DNA from: Chlorobaculum parvum NCIB 8327
GTDB lineage: Bacteria; Bacteroidota; Chlorobiia; Chlorobiales; Chlorobiaceae
Assembly (NCBI RefSeq): GCF_000020505.1
Contig: NC_011027.1
Coordinates: 158,501 to 222,500 of the forward strand
DNA length: 64,000 nt
Direction of reading: 5' to 3'
This document shows, in pieces, positions 16,661-25,478 of this stretch. The notes beneath the pieces were generated by a model that saw only the letters and a program-made list of their open reading frames with translations, was not told the DNA's origin and made no database searches. How positions within the stretch are numbered: position 1 is the first letter of the stretch; the number at the start of each line of letters is the position of its first letter. A program made the position numbers and the translations under genes.

Positions 16661-19035
16661 AGCACGCTGCCTGGCCGTACCTGATTGCCATTCTCCTTTT
16701 TGCCCTTATGCTGGCGCTGCCTTTCGGCCCGATTCTGAGCCTGCATCTCGTGCCGGGCTCGCCGGACAGCGTCACACCGATGGCGCTCGGCAAGGCGCTC
16801 GAGGCGCTTCAGGTTCAATCCGGCCACTATCCGCTCTGGCAGCCCTGGACCTTTTCAGGAATGCCGACCGTAGCGGCGTTCAGTTATCTGAGCGGACTTT
16901 ATCTCCCGAACCTCGTGTTCGGTGCGCTGCACATCGATCCGATGTACATCCAGCTTTTGCACCTTGTGTTTGCTGGCATGGGTGGCTTCGTGCTTGCGCG
17001 GCAGCTCGGGCTGGGCAGCACTGCGGCTTTTTTTGCCGGGTCGGCCTTCATGCTCAATCCCTACATGACCGCCATGCTCGCCTATGGGCACGGCAGCCAG
17101 CTCATGACGGCGGCGTACATGCCGTGGGTGCTCTGGGCGGCGATCCGCCTTTCCGAGCGGGGCAGCCTTGCTGATGCGGGTTTGCTGGCGCTCCTGGTCG
17201 GTTTGCAGCTCCAGCGCGCACATGTGCAGATCGCCTGGTACACCTGGATGCTTGTTGTGCCATTGCTCGCTGTGAAGATTCTGGTTGACAAAAATGCGGG
17301 TGGATCGAAAATCAAAACCGGCGGATTCGCGCTCGCGGCTTTGGTGCTTGGCGTGGCGGTGGCGTTGCAGGTCTATCTGCCCGCGCTCGGCTATCTGCCC
17401 TTTTCGGCGCGCGGCGCTGCGGGTGATGCTGCCGATGCGTATCGTTACGCGACGATGTGGTCGATGCACCCCGCCGAATTGCTCACCTACCTGTTGCCGG
17501 GCGCTTACGGCTTCGGCGGTGTCACCTACTGGGGCTTCATGCCCTTCACCGATTTTCCGCACTACGCGGGCCTCATCGTCCTCGGATTTGCGGTTGGCGG
17601 TGCGGTTGCCGGGCGCAAAAAGCCCGTCGTGCTCTTTTTTATCGCCATGACGGTGCTGGCTCTGCTGCTTTCGTTCGGCAATTTCTTCAGTCCGGTGTAT
17701 GATCTCTTCTATCGTTTCGCGCCCAAGTTCAGCTCCTTCCGAGTGCCGTCGATGGTGCTGATTGTCGTAGCGCTCTGTCTCGCGATGCTCTCCGGATTCG
17801 GCTTGCAGGCGTGGCTCGACAAGCCGCTTGGCGACTCCTCCCGCTTCCTGAAATGGGCTGGCATTGCCGTAGGGGTAATGGCGATTCTGTTCCTGTCGCT
17901 TGAGAGTGGTCTGGAGCAGCTGCTTCGGGCATCGTTCCCGCCCGTGCGCATCGACAACTTCAGCCTGGTTTCGATGGTGGGCGACCTCCGCTGGGAGCTG
18001 TTCAGGAGCAGCCTGTTCATGCTTATCCTTGTTTTTGCCGGTGTGCTTGGTCTGTTGTGGCTGGTTGCAAAAGGGATGATCAATGCGCGGCAGGCTGCGC
18101 TGGTGCTGGTGACGGTTTCCTCCATCGATTTGCTCTGGATGGATCACAAGATCGTTTCGCCTGCGGACAACTCCCTCCGCATGTCGCCGCTGGTGGAGCG
18201 CGCCTCGCTCGATGTAGCGCTCGAAGAGGACGAAGTCACGCGTTTTCTGTCGAGCCGCGAGGGGCTGTTCAGAATCTATCCGGTCGGACGCCTTTTCTCG
18301 GAGAACAAGTTCAGTGTCGCGGGAATCGAATCGACCGGCGGCTACCATGCCGCCAAGCTCGGCGTTTATCAGGAACTGCTCAGCCGCACGGAGAATCTGG
18401 CCAATCTCGATGTGCTTCGGATGCTCAACGTCAGGTATGTGGTGTCGCCGCAGCCTTTGCACGCCGAAGAGCTGAAGCCGGTGGCGTCGGGCGCGCTGTC
18501 GCTGGTGTCGGGCCAGGTGCCGGTGGCGGTCTATGAGCTGTCCGGAGCGATGCCGCGCGCGTGGTTCGCACCGCAGGCCGATGCTGTGCAGAGCGAAGCC
18601 GCGGCAGTGGAGGCGGTCATGCAGGGAGGGGGAAGCGATGGCGGTGTCTTTGTCGAAGCTGCGCCCTGGCAGGGAGTGAAGCGTTTTGCGCCGGGCGAAG
18701 TGCTCTCCATGCAGCGCAGTGCCGAGTCGATCACGATGAAGGTTCGCGCGGACGGCGAGGCGTTGCTGGTGCTCAGCGAGGTTTGGTATCCGCAGGGCTG
18801 GAAGCTCACCGTCGATGGCCGCGCGCAGCAGGCGCTCAAGGTTGACGGCGTGATTCGCGGCGTCATCGTGCCGCCCGGCGAGCATGAAGTGCGCTTCGTC
18901 TATGATCGCAGCCGCTTCGAGACCGGCCGGATGGTTTCGACTGTCGCCACACTGCTTTCGCTCGGGCTCATCGTGGCCGGTAGCGTGCTTGGCCGAGGTT
19001 CATCAAAATCATCAAATTTAGCCAGCAAATCGTGA
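16657..19035 (+). CDS. YfhO-family multi-pass membrane protein
   Basis: A 792-residue protein. The first 500 residues hold about 12 membrane segments with motifs typical of YfhO-type proteins (PWTFSGMPTVAAFSY, YGHGSQLMTAAYMPWVLWA, FRVPSMVLIVVALCLAMLSGFGLQ); the rest is a large extracytoplasmic domain ending LSEVWYPQGWKLTVDG and one last helix. YfhO relatives are implicated in lipoteichoic-acid or glycan glycosylation in Firmicutes; here a role in finishing a surface polysaccharide is inferred from the operon. GTG 16657 overlaps the previous stop (GTGA); upstream in-frame sequence lies inside the flippase gene. Confidence 0.85.
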   Translation: MKHAAWPYLIAILLFALMLALPFGPILSLHLVPGSPDSVTPMALGKALEALQVQSGHYPLWQPWTFSGMPTVAAFSYLSGLYLPNLVFGALHIDPMYIQLLHLVFAGMGGFVLARQLGLGSTAAFFAGSAFMLNPYMTAMLAYGHGSQLMTAAYMPWVLWAAIRLSERGSLADAGLLALLVGLQLQRAHVQIAWYTWMLVVPLLAVKILVDKNAGGSKIKTGGFALAALVLGVAVALQVYLPALGYLPFSARGAAGDAADAYRYATMWSMHPAELLTYLLPGAYGFGGVTYWGFMPFTDFPHYAGLIVLGFAVGGAVAGRKKPVVLFFIAMTVLALLLSFGNFFSPVYDLFYRFAPKFSSFRVPSMVLIVVALCLAMLSGFGLQAWLDKPLGDSSRFLKWAGIAVGVMAILFLSLESGLEQLLRASFPPVRIDNFSLVSMVGDLRWELFRSSLFMLILVFAGVLGLLWLVAKGMINARQAALVLVTVSSIDLLWMDHKIVSPADNSLRMSPLVERASLDVALEEDEVTRFLSSREGLFRIYPVGRLFSENKFSVAGIESTGGYHAAKLGVYQELLSRTENLANLDVLRMLNVRYVVSPQPLHAEELKPVASGALSLVSGQVPVAVYELSGAMPRAWFAPQADAVQSEAAAVEAVMQGGGSDGGVFVEAAPWQGVKRFAPGEVLSMQRSAESITMKVRADGEALLVLSEVWYPQGWKLTVDGRAQQALKVDGVIRGVIVPPGEHEVRFVYDRSRFETGRMVSTVATLLSLGLIVAGSVLGRGSSKSSNLASKS

Positions 19036-20309
19036 GAAAAGCGCTGTTTCTGACCCGGAATTTTCCGCCTTACGTCACCTGTGGTTCGTCGCGGGCCTGG
19101 AAGTTTGCTTCCAACCTCTCCACCATCGGCTGGGAGCCGGTCGTCATCGCGCCTCCGGGAATCAACGGGGTGCCGAACGCTGTGCAGTCGGGCGCGAATC
19201 CCGTGCTCGCGGTACACCGCACCGGTCCGGAGATCGATGCCGAAGGGCTTGACGTTGCCGACCGTAACGCTTTGCTGCATGGCCAGGAGGTCGCGGCGCT
19301 GAACCAGTCGTTGAAAGCCAGGCTCTCCGGGCTGTTCAGAGAGAACTCCAATGGCGCGACCTGGGAGAAAAACGCCGCAGAGCTGATCGATCGCCTGCTC
19401 GAAGAGGAGCCGGAGATCGACCTGCTCTACGCCCAGGGGCCACCGCTCGAACCGCTCCGCCTTGCGCTGGAAACCGCCCGCAAGCACTCTCTTGCGGTCA
19501 TTCTGGACATTGTCAGCCCGCTCGATCCGGCCATGCCTCAGCCCGGTTCGTCAAGCTCGTCGGAGGCTGCCGAGGCTGAGGCGCGGATTCTGCTTTCCGG
19601 CGTGCACCTGCTTGCGCCGACGCGCCACCTCAAGGAGTACTACCTCCAGAAGTACCACGGTCGGCTCGACCACGGTTTGATGACCATCGTGTCGCCGTCG
19701 TTTGATCGGTCGCATCCAGCTTTCGGACGCTCGGCAGCCGAAGCCTCCGACACCGTGTTGCGCATTGCACTTCTGGTGGAGGAGCTGCCCAAGGCCGAGC
19801 TGAAGGCGTTGATCGCCGGGCTTGAAGCGTGGCTGCAAGGGGGGATTCCCGCGGGCGGCGTCGAGTTCTTGCTGCTTGGCGCCGGAGCTTCGGAGTTGTT
19901 GCGCCGGGCAGCGAAAAAGCCGCTTGAAAAGCTCCTCACGCTCGACGAGACCGGCGGCATCGACAGCGAGCTGAAGCTCTCCCGCAAGGCCGGATTTTTC
20001 TGTGCGGTTCAGGCCGGCACGGCGTCCAGCGCCAGCACCGTACCCGATCGCCTTGCCGATGCGCTTGGCATGGGGCAGGCGTTGTGCGCCATTGCTCCCG
20101 AAGGCGCAACCTCGCGGCTGGTGCTCGACGCCGGGGGGATGTACGCGCCGGCGGGAGATGCCGGAGCCATCACGGAGCTGTTCCGCGCGATGGCCTCAGG
20201 CTGGTTTGCACGAACCTTGCAAGGCGCACCAGAGCCTATCCGGGAGAAATACGACATCTCCGAGGCGATGCGCGCACTGACCAGCGTGATCGCCAGCCAG
20301 CCGGTGTAG
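19032..20309 (+). CDS. Glycosyltransferase-like protein, GT4 N-terminal domain
   Basis: A 425-residue protein. RKALFLTRNFPPYVTCGSSRAWKFASNLSTIGWEPVVIAPP is a GT4-type N-terminal glycine-loop domain, and EIDLLYAQGPPLEPLRLA matches the acceptor-domain pattern. The C-terminal half is poorly conserved: the usual EX7E motif is hard to place, although it still looks Rossmann-like (DALGMGQALCAIAPEGATSRLVLDAGG). It could be an active enzyme with weak motifs or a non-catalytic partner. GTG 19032 overlaps the previous stop. Last gene of the polysaccharide run. Confidence 0.75.
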   Translation: MRKALFLTRNFPPYVTCGSSRAWKFASNLSTIGWEPVVIAPPGINGVPNAVQSGANPVLAVHRTGPEIDAEGLDVADRNALLHGQEVAALNQSLKARLSGLFRENSNGATWEKNAAELIDRLLEEEPEIDLLYAQGPPLEPLRLALETARKHSLAVILDIVSPLDPAMPQPGSSSSSEAAEAEARILLSGVHLLAPTRHLKEYYLQKYHGRLDHGLMTIVSPSFDRSHPAFGRSAAEASDTVLRIALLVEELPKAELKALIAGLEAWLQGGIPAGGVEFLLLGAGASELLRRAAKKPLEKLLTLDETGGIDSELKLSRKAGFFCAVQAGTASSASTVPDRLADALGMGQALCAIAPEGATSRLVLDAGGMYAPAGDAGAITELFRAMASGWFARTLQGAPEPIREKYDISEAMRALTSVIASQPV

Positions 20310-20475
20310 GCAGGCGTACCCCATTGACGTATTGCTACGAGTGCGTTATTTGAGTATATACCAATATGCTCTTGGCGTTGCTCGCCCCTTTCCGTTTATC
20401 GCAATAACGCGGTTTGCATTAAGCGCCTTTTGCCTTGCTTTTTCAGTGCCAATCATCAATCAAGGAGATCACTCT

Positions 20476-20874
20476 ATGGAGATTAAAACCCCATACGCTT
20501 TCGGAAAAACCATCGATCTGCCCTTTGCCGAAGCCGATCCGAAGGTTCGCGCAGAGCTTGCCAAAGAAGGGTTCGGCGTCATTTCGGAGATCGACGTGAA
20601 GAAAAAATTTGCCGAAAAGCTTAAGATCGACTTCCGCAACTATGTCATTCTCGGCGCGTGCAATCCGCCCATTGCCCATCAGGTGCTGAGCCGCGAGTTG
20701 CCGGTCGGAACGCTGCTGCCCTGTAACGTCGTACTCTACTCCACCGACGACGACAAAACCTCCGTGGTCGTCATGGACCCCGTGCCTCCGCTTTCGATGG
20801 CCGAACATCCGGAAGTCGTAGCGCACGCCAAAGAGGTGGCTGAAAAGATGCATCGCGTTATTGCTGCCCTCTGA
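20476..20874 (+). CDS. DUF302 family protein (cytosolic)
   Basis: A 132-residue protein with the DUF302 features: PFAEADPKVRAELAKEGFGVISEIDVKKKFAEKLKID, YVILGACNPPIAHQVL and LLPCNVVLY. ATG 20476 has AAGGAG 8 nt upstream. No signal peptide or membrane segment. The family is common in bacteria living with sulfide or metals, but I know of no defined reaction. The C in GACNPP and in LLPCNV are the conserved cysteines. A second, membrane-anchored DUF302 protein is at 50494. Confidence 0.88.
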   Translation: MEIKTPYAFGKTIDLPFAEADPKVRAELAKEGFGVISEIDVKKKFAEKLKIDFRNYVILGACNPPIAHQVLSRELPVGTLLPCNVVLYSTDDDKTSVVVMDPVPPLSMAEHPEVVAHAKEVAEKMHRVIAAL

Positions 20875-20910
20875 TCGGCTTTTTTTTGCTTTTGTTGGTT
20901 AACAATTGAT

Positions 20911-20956
20911 AATCCAGCCGTCCTGATCGTGAGCACGGGGCGCCTGGATTTTTTTT
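20911..20956 (+). terminator. Terminator after the DUF302 gene
   Basis: AATCCAG at 20911-20917 pairs with CTGGATT at 20944-20950, with extra GC pairs inside, followed by a T-run. Confidence 0.75.
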
Positions 20957-21018
20957 GTGCGACGGCGGGGTTACCTTTCAAAAAACGGGCTGGCTTCGCA
21001 ACGCTTACACTGTGACCG

Positions 21019-22122
21019 ATGAGCACCGGAAATCATACGCCCCACAAGAAAAGGCAGAAAAAGCGGATCTTCCGAAGCCGCGTCAAAGCGCTCGGCCAGC
21101 CGCCGGGTTCCCTGATCCATATCGGTGAGCAGAAGGTCGAACAGACCGGCATCACGGCATTCGGCTACGATGAGGGGCAGGCAGTTGCGGTTGAAGTAAA
21201 GAATGTCGAAGAGTGCCTTGGCTTGAAAGAGCGTTTCAAGGTGCTCTGGATCAACGTCGATGGCTTGCATGACACCGCGGTGATCGGCATGCTCGGGGAG
21301 CTGTTCGGCATCGATTCGCTGACGCAGGAGGATATTCTCGACACCGGGCAGCGCCCGAAGGTGGAGGATTTCGAGCGATACCTCTTTCTGTCGCTCCGGA
21401 TGCTCGATTTCAACCGTGAGCTGAACGAAATCACCCAAGAGCAGTTGAGCATCGTGCTCGGCCCCGGCTATGTCATCACTTTTCAGGAAAAGCCCGGCGA
21501 CATGTTCGAGCCCGTGCGCCAGCGCATCAGAAGCGCCGCTTCCAAACTCAGGAAGCATGATGCCGACTTTCTCGCCTACGCGCTCGTCGATGCGGTGGTC
21601 GATCGCTACTTCTCGATCCTCGAAGAGATCGAGAACCGCATCGATACGCTCGATTCTGAAATGATGGCCGACTTCAGCCAGGAGGCCTTCAACGCGCTTT
21701 ATGCCATGAAACGGGAGCTGATCATTTTCCGCAAAACCGTCTGGCCATTGCGGGAGATCATCGGCAGCATCACGCGGGAGGATTTCGACGTCGTGGGCGA
21801 AGGGGTCGATCCCTATTTCCGTGATATTTACGACCACATCGTGCAGGTGATCGACACCATCGAAGTGTTCCGCGAAATCGTTAACGGCATGCACGAAACC
21901 TACCTGGCCGGGGTGAACAACCGCATGAACGAAATCATGAAGTTCCTCACCATGATCGCCACGGTCTTCATGCCGCTCTCATTTATCGCCGGCATCTATG
22001 GCATGAATTTCAAATACATGCCCGAGTTGAGCTTCCATTGGGGATACTTCACCGTACTTGGTGTGATGGTGCTGATCGCGATCGGGTTTATGGTTTACTA
22101 CCGATCGAGGAAGTGGTTCTGA
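21019..22122 (+). CDS. corA: CorA magnesium/cobalt transporter
   Basis: A 367-residue CorA-type channel. The long cytosolic N-terminal domain (EEVSVVL-type LNEITQEQLSIVLGPGYVITFQEKPGDMFEPVRQRIRS) leads to the stalk helix and two C-terminal membrane helices. The selectivity motif GMN follows the first, in FIAGIYGMNFKYMPE, and the protein ends with a basic tail RSRKWF. CorA is a homopentamer that admits Mg2+ and Co2+. The gene stands alone between a terminator and a convergent membrane-protein gene 15 nt away. Confidence 0.95.
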   Translation: MSTGNHTPHKKRQKKRIFRSRVKALGQPPGSLIHIGEQKVEQTGITAFGYDEGQAVAVEVKNVEECLGLKERFKVLWINVDGLHDTAVIGMLGELFGIDSLTQEDILDTGQRPKVEDFERYLFLSLRMLDFNRELNEITQEQLSIVLGPGYVITFQEKPGDMFEPVRQRIRSAASKLRKHDADFLAYALVDAVVDRYFSILEEIENRIDTLDSEMMADFSQEAFNALYAMKRELIIFRKTVWPLREIIGSITREDFDVVGEGVDPYFRDIYDHIVQVIDTIEVFREIVNGMHETYLAGVNNRMNEIMKFLTMIATVFMPLSFIAGIYGMNFKYMPELSFHWGYFTVLGVMVLIAIGFMVYYRSRKWF

Positions 22123-22137
22123 GCGGCGTCCTGAGGC

Positions 22138-22608
22138 CTATTTCTTTTTCTTGTTGCTCACAAACCAGGTCAGCCCCGCCGTGACCAGCGCGATCGCCCC
22201 GCCAAGCCAGATCAGCTCCTGTTCTCCGTGCCACTTGATGACATGGCCGAGAAACACTACGCCCATAACCACGACGATGACGCCGACCAGCTTGTCTTTC
22301 AGGTCGTCGAGCGTGTGAATTTCCAGCCAGTCCGGTACGGGAATTGAGTCGTCGATAAACAGCTCGTACAAGCCCAGCGAAATCATGAAAAAGACTGTGC
22401 CGAGCAGGAACAGGTCGATGGCTTCGATGAACCCGAGCACGAGCAGCTTGCCGGTTTTGCCGGAAATGTCTGCGTGCATGACGGTGTCGGCAATGAGTTG
22501 CACCACCGAAATGCCGCCGAAGACAAGCAGCGTCAATGAGGCGAGGAAGGTGCCGACAACGGCGATGAGAACGAGATAGCGGCTTGAAGAGAGCAGTCGC
22601 TGTAACAT
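22138..22608 (-). CDS. YqhA/UPF0114 family membrane protein
   Basis: A 156-residue protein with three or four hydrophobic helices: SSRYLVLIAVVGTFLASLTLLVFGG, FIEAIDLFLLGTVFFMISLGLYELFID and two more. The FIEAIDLFLLGTV and GLYELFI signatures are those of the UPF0114/YqhA family, whose role is unknown. I chose ATG 22608 (MLQRLLSSSRYL); an upstream extension to 22716 is not conserved-looking. Convergent with corA. Confidence 0.85.
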   Translation of the reverse strand: MLQRLLSSSRYLVLIAVVGTFLASLTLLVFGGISVVQLIADTVMHADISGKTGKLLVLGFIEAIDLFLLGTVFFMISLGLYELFIDDSIPVPDWLEIHTLDDLKDKLVGVIVVVMGVVFLGHVIKWHGEQELIWLGGAIALVTAGLTWFVSNKKKK

Positions 22609-22796
22609 GATGGTGTGATGAATTGATGAACGTGAATTAGCAGCGCATAAGTTAGGTAATGCCGAGGTGAATTGGAACTGCTCAGCGTGGGTTTTCCAAT
22701 AAGCGTTTTCTTTCAATATCCGCAGGATGTAGATTTCAGGATGTTGCTGCTAATCGCTTTTCTTGACTTAAGAAACAGACCATCTCAATTCAATTA

Positions 22797-23486
22797 ATGT
22801 CAGAGTTCAATCTTATGTCATTGCTCTATAAGTTCAGGCCAGCGGAACCATTATCATATTTGATTGATATTTTGCTCGAGCAACGCCTGTATTGCTCAAA
22901 ATATGAAGAACTTAATGATCCTTTTGAAGGGCAGTTTATCGAAGAAATTCTTGATACACCTGAATTAAGAATGGCCATGTATGCAGTTGCAAAAACAGGC
23001 TTAGGATTCTCGCCTACGAATAAACCAATAAGTCGCATGATGAAGTCTGTTACAGATCTTCCTATGAGCAAGCATGATGATTTGCGAATATGCAGCTTGA
23101 CGTCAACGTTATGTGATGTGAGAATGTGGTCTTTGTATGCATCTGGACACAAGGGGGTTGCGTTCGAATTGGATTTTAGTGGACTTGATATCAATGCGCA
23201 TCAGGTTATCTACGAGCCTGCTTTAAAAAAATGGAGTACAACTTTGATGGGGGCGCCATCAGCTGAACAAGTGCTTACTCGCAAAACTGAACACTGGACG
23301 TATGAGCAAGAGTATCGGATATTTGCCAGGGATGAGTACGTGTCTGTTGCAAACCGGATTCGCCGCGTGATTCTTGGGGCGCGAGCTACACCGATGCTCG
23401 AGAATCTTGTGCGTCGGTTGGCTGGGGAACAAGTAGAAGTTGTCAGAGCATCGTTGGATGTTGATGGTGTTCGTATTCCTAACTAG
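22797..23486 (+). CDS. DUF2971 family protein
   Basis: A 229-residue soluble protein. LYKFRPAEPLSYLIDILLEQRLYCSKYEELNDPFEGQF at the N-terminus, then LTSTLCDVRMWSLYASGHKGVAFELDF and TEHWTYEQEYRIFA, are the DUF2971 pattern. Its AT-rich composition differs from both neighbours, which suggests recent acquisition. DUF2971 proteins often occur singly in accessory regions; no reaction is known to me. ATG 22797 has no strong ribosome-binding site; Met7 is an alternative. Confidence 0.83.
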   Translation: MSEFNLMSLLYKFRPAEPLSYLIDILLEQRLYCSKYEELNDPFEGQFIEEILDTPELRMAMYAVAKTGLGFSPTNKPISRMMKSVTDLPMSKHDDLRICSLTSTLCDVRMWSLYASGHKGVAFELDFSGLDINAHQVIYEPALKKWSTTLMGAPSAEQVLTRKTEHWTYEQEYRIFARDEYVSVANRIRRVILGARATPMLENLVRRLAGEQVEVVRASLDVDGVRIPN

Positions 23487-23529
23487 GTAAACTTATCATC
23501 CCCCTTTCATCTCTCCAGTACGGTTTCGC

Positions 23530-24096
23530 TCATTCCACCGGAATGCCTTCGCCGAGATCGATGATTCCTGGTAGCGTCACGGTTCCGAGCGCTTTTTCCA
23601 GAAGCGTTACGTCGAGGCATTTGATGCTGCCTTTGCCTCGGCACTCTCCTGTGTGAATCTTCATGATTTTTCCACCGGTTATTTCGAGTGTGAATCCCTT
23701 GAGGTTCAACTGCACGGTGATGTCGAACGCGATGGTTTTTGAGATGATGCGGTCGATTTCGACCTCGATTTCCGGTTTGTGCCTTGATGAAATGGTGTGC
23801 TCAAGCAGCGGTTCGAGGTAGGAACGGTCTGGCGGGTAGGTTTCGGTATCGGTATATTTTGAGAGGTCGAAATAATTTTTCCATGCCCGCAGCATGATTT
23901 TCGCCAGATCGATGTCGAGCAGTTTTCCGACATGATCGACGACGCTGCTCCAGACCGGTTTCCACTGGAGCGCCTGCTCTTGTGCGGGCAGGTTTTTGCG
24001 CAGCTCTTCAAACACCTCTTTTTTCTGAAGCTTGTCGAGCGTGGAATCATCGCGGTTCAGATGGCCGAAAAAATCGCCGAGGGTGACTGTCTGCAT
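23530..24096 (-). CDS. Conserved-looking protein of unknown function
   Basis: A 188-residue soluble protein that I do not recognise. GGAG lies just upstream of ATG 24096. The N-terminal half is helical (LQKKEVFEELRKNLPAQEQALQWKPVWSSVVDHV), and the C-terminal half is beta-rich (IEVEIDRIISKTIAFDITVQLNLKGFTLEITGGKIMKIHTGECRGKGSIKC) and looks like a small lipid-binding or sandwich domain. It follows the PASTA gene by 31 nt on the same strand, so the two probably form an operon. Confidence 0.65.
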   Translation of the reverse strand: MQTVTLGDFFGHLNRDDSTLDKLQKKEVFEELRKNLPAQEQALQWKPVWSSVVDHVGKLLDIDLAKIMLRAWKNYFDLSKYTDTETYPPDRSYLEPLLEHTISSRHKPEIEVEIDRIISKTIAFDITVQLNLKGFTLEITGGKIMKIHTGECRGKGSIKCLDVTLLEKALGTVTLPGIIDLGEGIPVE

Positions 24097-24127
24097 GGTT
24101 TTCTCCGGGTCGGTCTTCTGTTCGTTG

Positions 24128-25213
24128 TTATGACGGGTGGATTTCCTGCACGCCGTTGTCCGGGCGGATGGTTACGACAATCGTCGGAGCTTTTTCAGGA
24201 TTTCCGGTAGTCTGCACCTGCTGGGTTCCCTCATCGAGCTTTTCACGGATGGAGACATGAACTTCTTTGTTGCGCGGGGCTGCTTTGACGCGGCTGCTTC
24301 GCATGAAAAGAAGGGCTCCGCCGATGATGGTCATCAGCGCTGCTCCGCCGAAAATGGCTGGCCATGGTGGAGTTTTCGTCGGCCGGGACGGTTTCTTTAT
24401 GATTGGCGGCGCGGCGATGGTTCTTAATGTCAGCACGACCGATGAGCCTTTTCGGACGGTGGTGGGCGGCTCGGGATTTTGGCTGGTGACGACAGCCTCA
24501 TCGTTCCGGCTGTTCATAGTGTCCGTGATTGGTATCAACCCTGCACGTTCGATGACCTTGCGGGCATCGCCCAACTCAAGCCCGACAACATGGGGAACCT
24601 CGACCAAGCTTCGGATTGAGAGCACCAGCGCGACAGGCGTACCAGGCTTGACTCTCGTCCGGGCTTTCGGCGACTGTTCGATGATTGTGCCCGGTTCGCC
24701 ATCGGATTCGGCGCTGGTGAGCTGGCCGAACTGTAAATCAAGTTCCGAGAGTATCGAGCGGGCTTGGTTCAGCGGCAGGCCGGTCAGTGGGGGAACGGTG
24801 ACCATGGCGGGCTCGGCGATCACCAGCGAGACAGCTGTGCCGGGCCTGACTCTTGCTCTGGCCTCGGGGGACTGCCGGATGACCGTATCCGGTTCATCGC
24901 TGGATTCGGCGCGCGTGACCTGGCCGACTCGCAGGTTTGTGTCGAGAAGCGTTGCCCGGGCATCGTCCAGCGACAGACCGGCAAGTGATGGTACGGTAAT
25001 CAGGATGGGACGCAGGCCTTCGATTTGGGGGCGTGGCTCCGATGAAGCACCGTCGGCCGGCGGTGGGGTGGACATGACGGCCGGCGGTTGGGAACTGCTG
25101 GTGTTCGAGGTGTCGATCAGTGCCGGATTATAGGCGGCAAAAGCCTGTAAAGAAAGGCCTTGCAGCACGGCAAACCACCAGGCAAGGCAGCATGTGAGGA
25201 AAGCTTTTCTCAT
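24128..25213 (-). CDS. Membrane-anchored protein with three PASTA domains
   Basis: A 361-residue protein from ATG 25213. Residues 1-27 are a signal peptide or anchor, followed by a Pro/Ser linker, three PASTA repeats at about 70-134, 137-200 and 203-264 (each with VPxLxGLxLxxAR and the QSPxARxRVxPGTxV end), a membrane helix at 285-304 and a basic cytosolic tail. PASTA domains sense peptidoglycan fragments in Ser/Thr kinases and PBPs; here no kinase or transpeptidase is attached. The topology puts the PASTA repeats in the periplasm. The cell-wall role is inferred. Confidence 0.85.
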   Translation of the reverse strand: MRKAFLTCCLAWWFAVLQGLSLQAFAAYNPALIDTSNTSSSQPPAVMSTPPPADGASSEPRPQIEGLRPILITVPSLAGLSLDDARATLLDTNLRVGQVTRAESSDEPDTVIRQSPEARARVRPGTAVSLVIAEPAMVTVPPLTGLPLNQARSILSELDLQFGQLTSAESDGEPGTIIEQSPKARTRVKPGTPVALVLSIRSLVEVPHVVGLELGDARKVIERAGLIPITDTMNSRNDEAVVTSQNPEPPTTVRKGSSVVLTLRTIAAPPIIKKPSRPTKTPPWPAIFGGAALMTIIGGALLFMRSSRVKAAPRNKEVHVSIREKLDEGTQQVQTTGNPEKAPTIVVTIRPDNGVQEIHPS

Positions 25214-25478
25214 GGCTGGAGCTGTTGTTCGGGATGCAGGTTTCAACGGGGGCACGCAACACCATCCTGCAGGTGGTCGAAATTGAAATCCTTATCCCGA
25301 AAGCGTTCAGGCGTCTGTTTTCTGCGTTTTGTCCTTCAGGAGTCGTCAGGAATGTGCACTGAAAACATCGCTATCCGTAAGTGGCCGTCAGCTTTGTTTT
25401 TTAAAAATAGTCTTTGACGCTATGATTTGAAAGGCCAAATCTGAGGTGCCGTTTGCGGTCTGGCGACGGCATGCAGGT

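Noticed and set aside
16855..18885. 676-codon minus-strand frame opposite the YfhO-type gene
   Set aside because: Long because GC-rich codons leave few stops; the sequence is rich in His, Arg and Gln with no fold signature.
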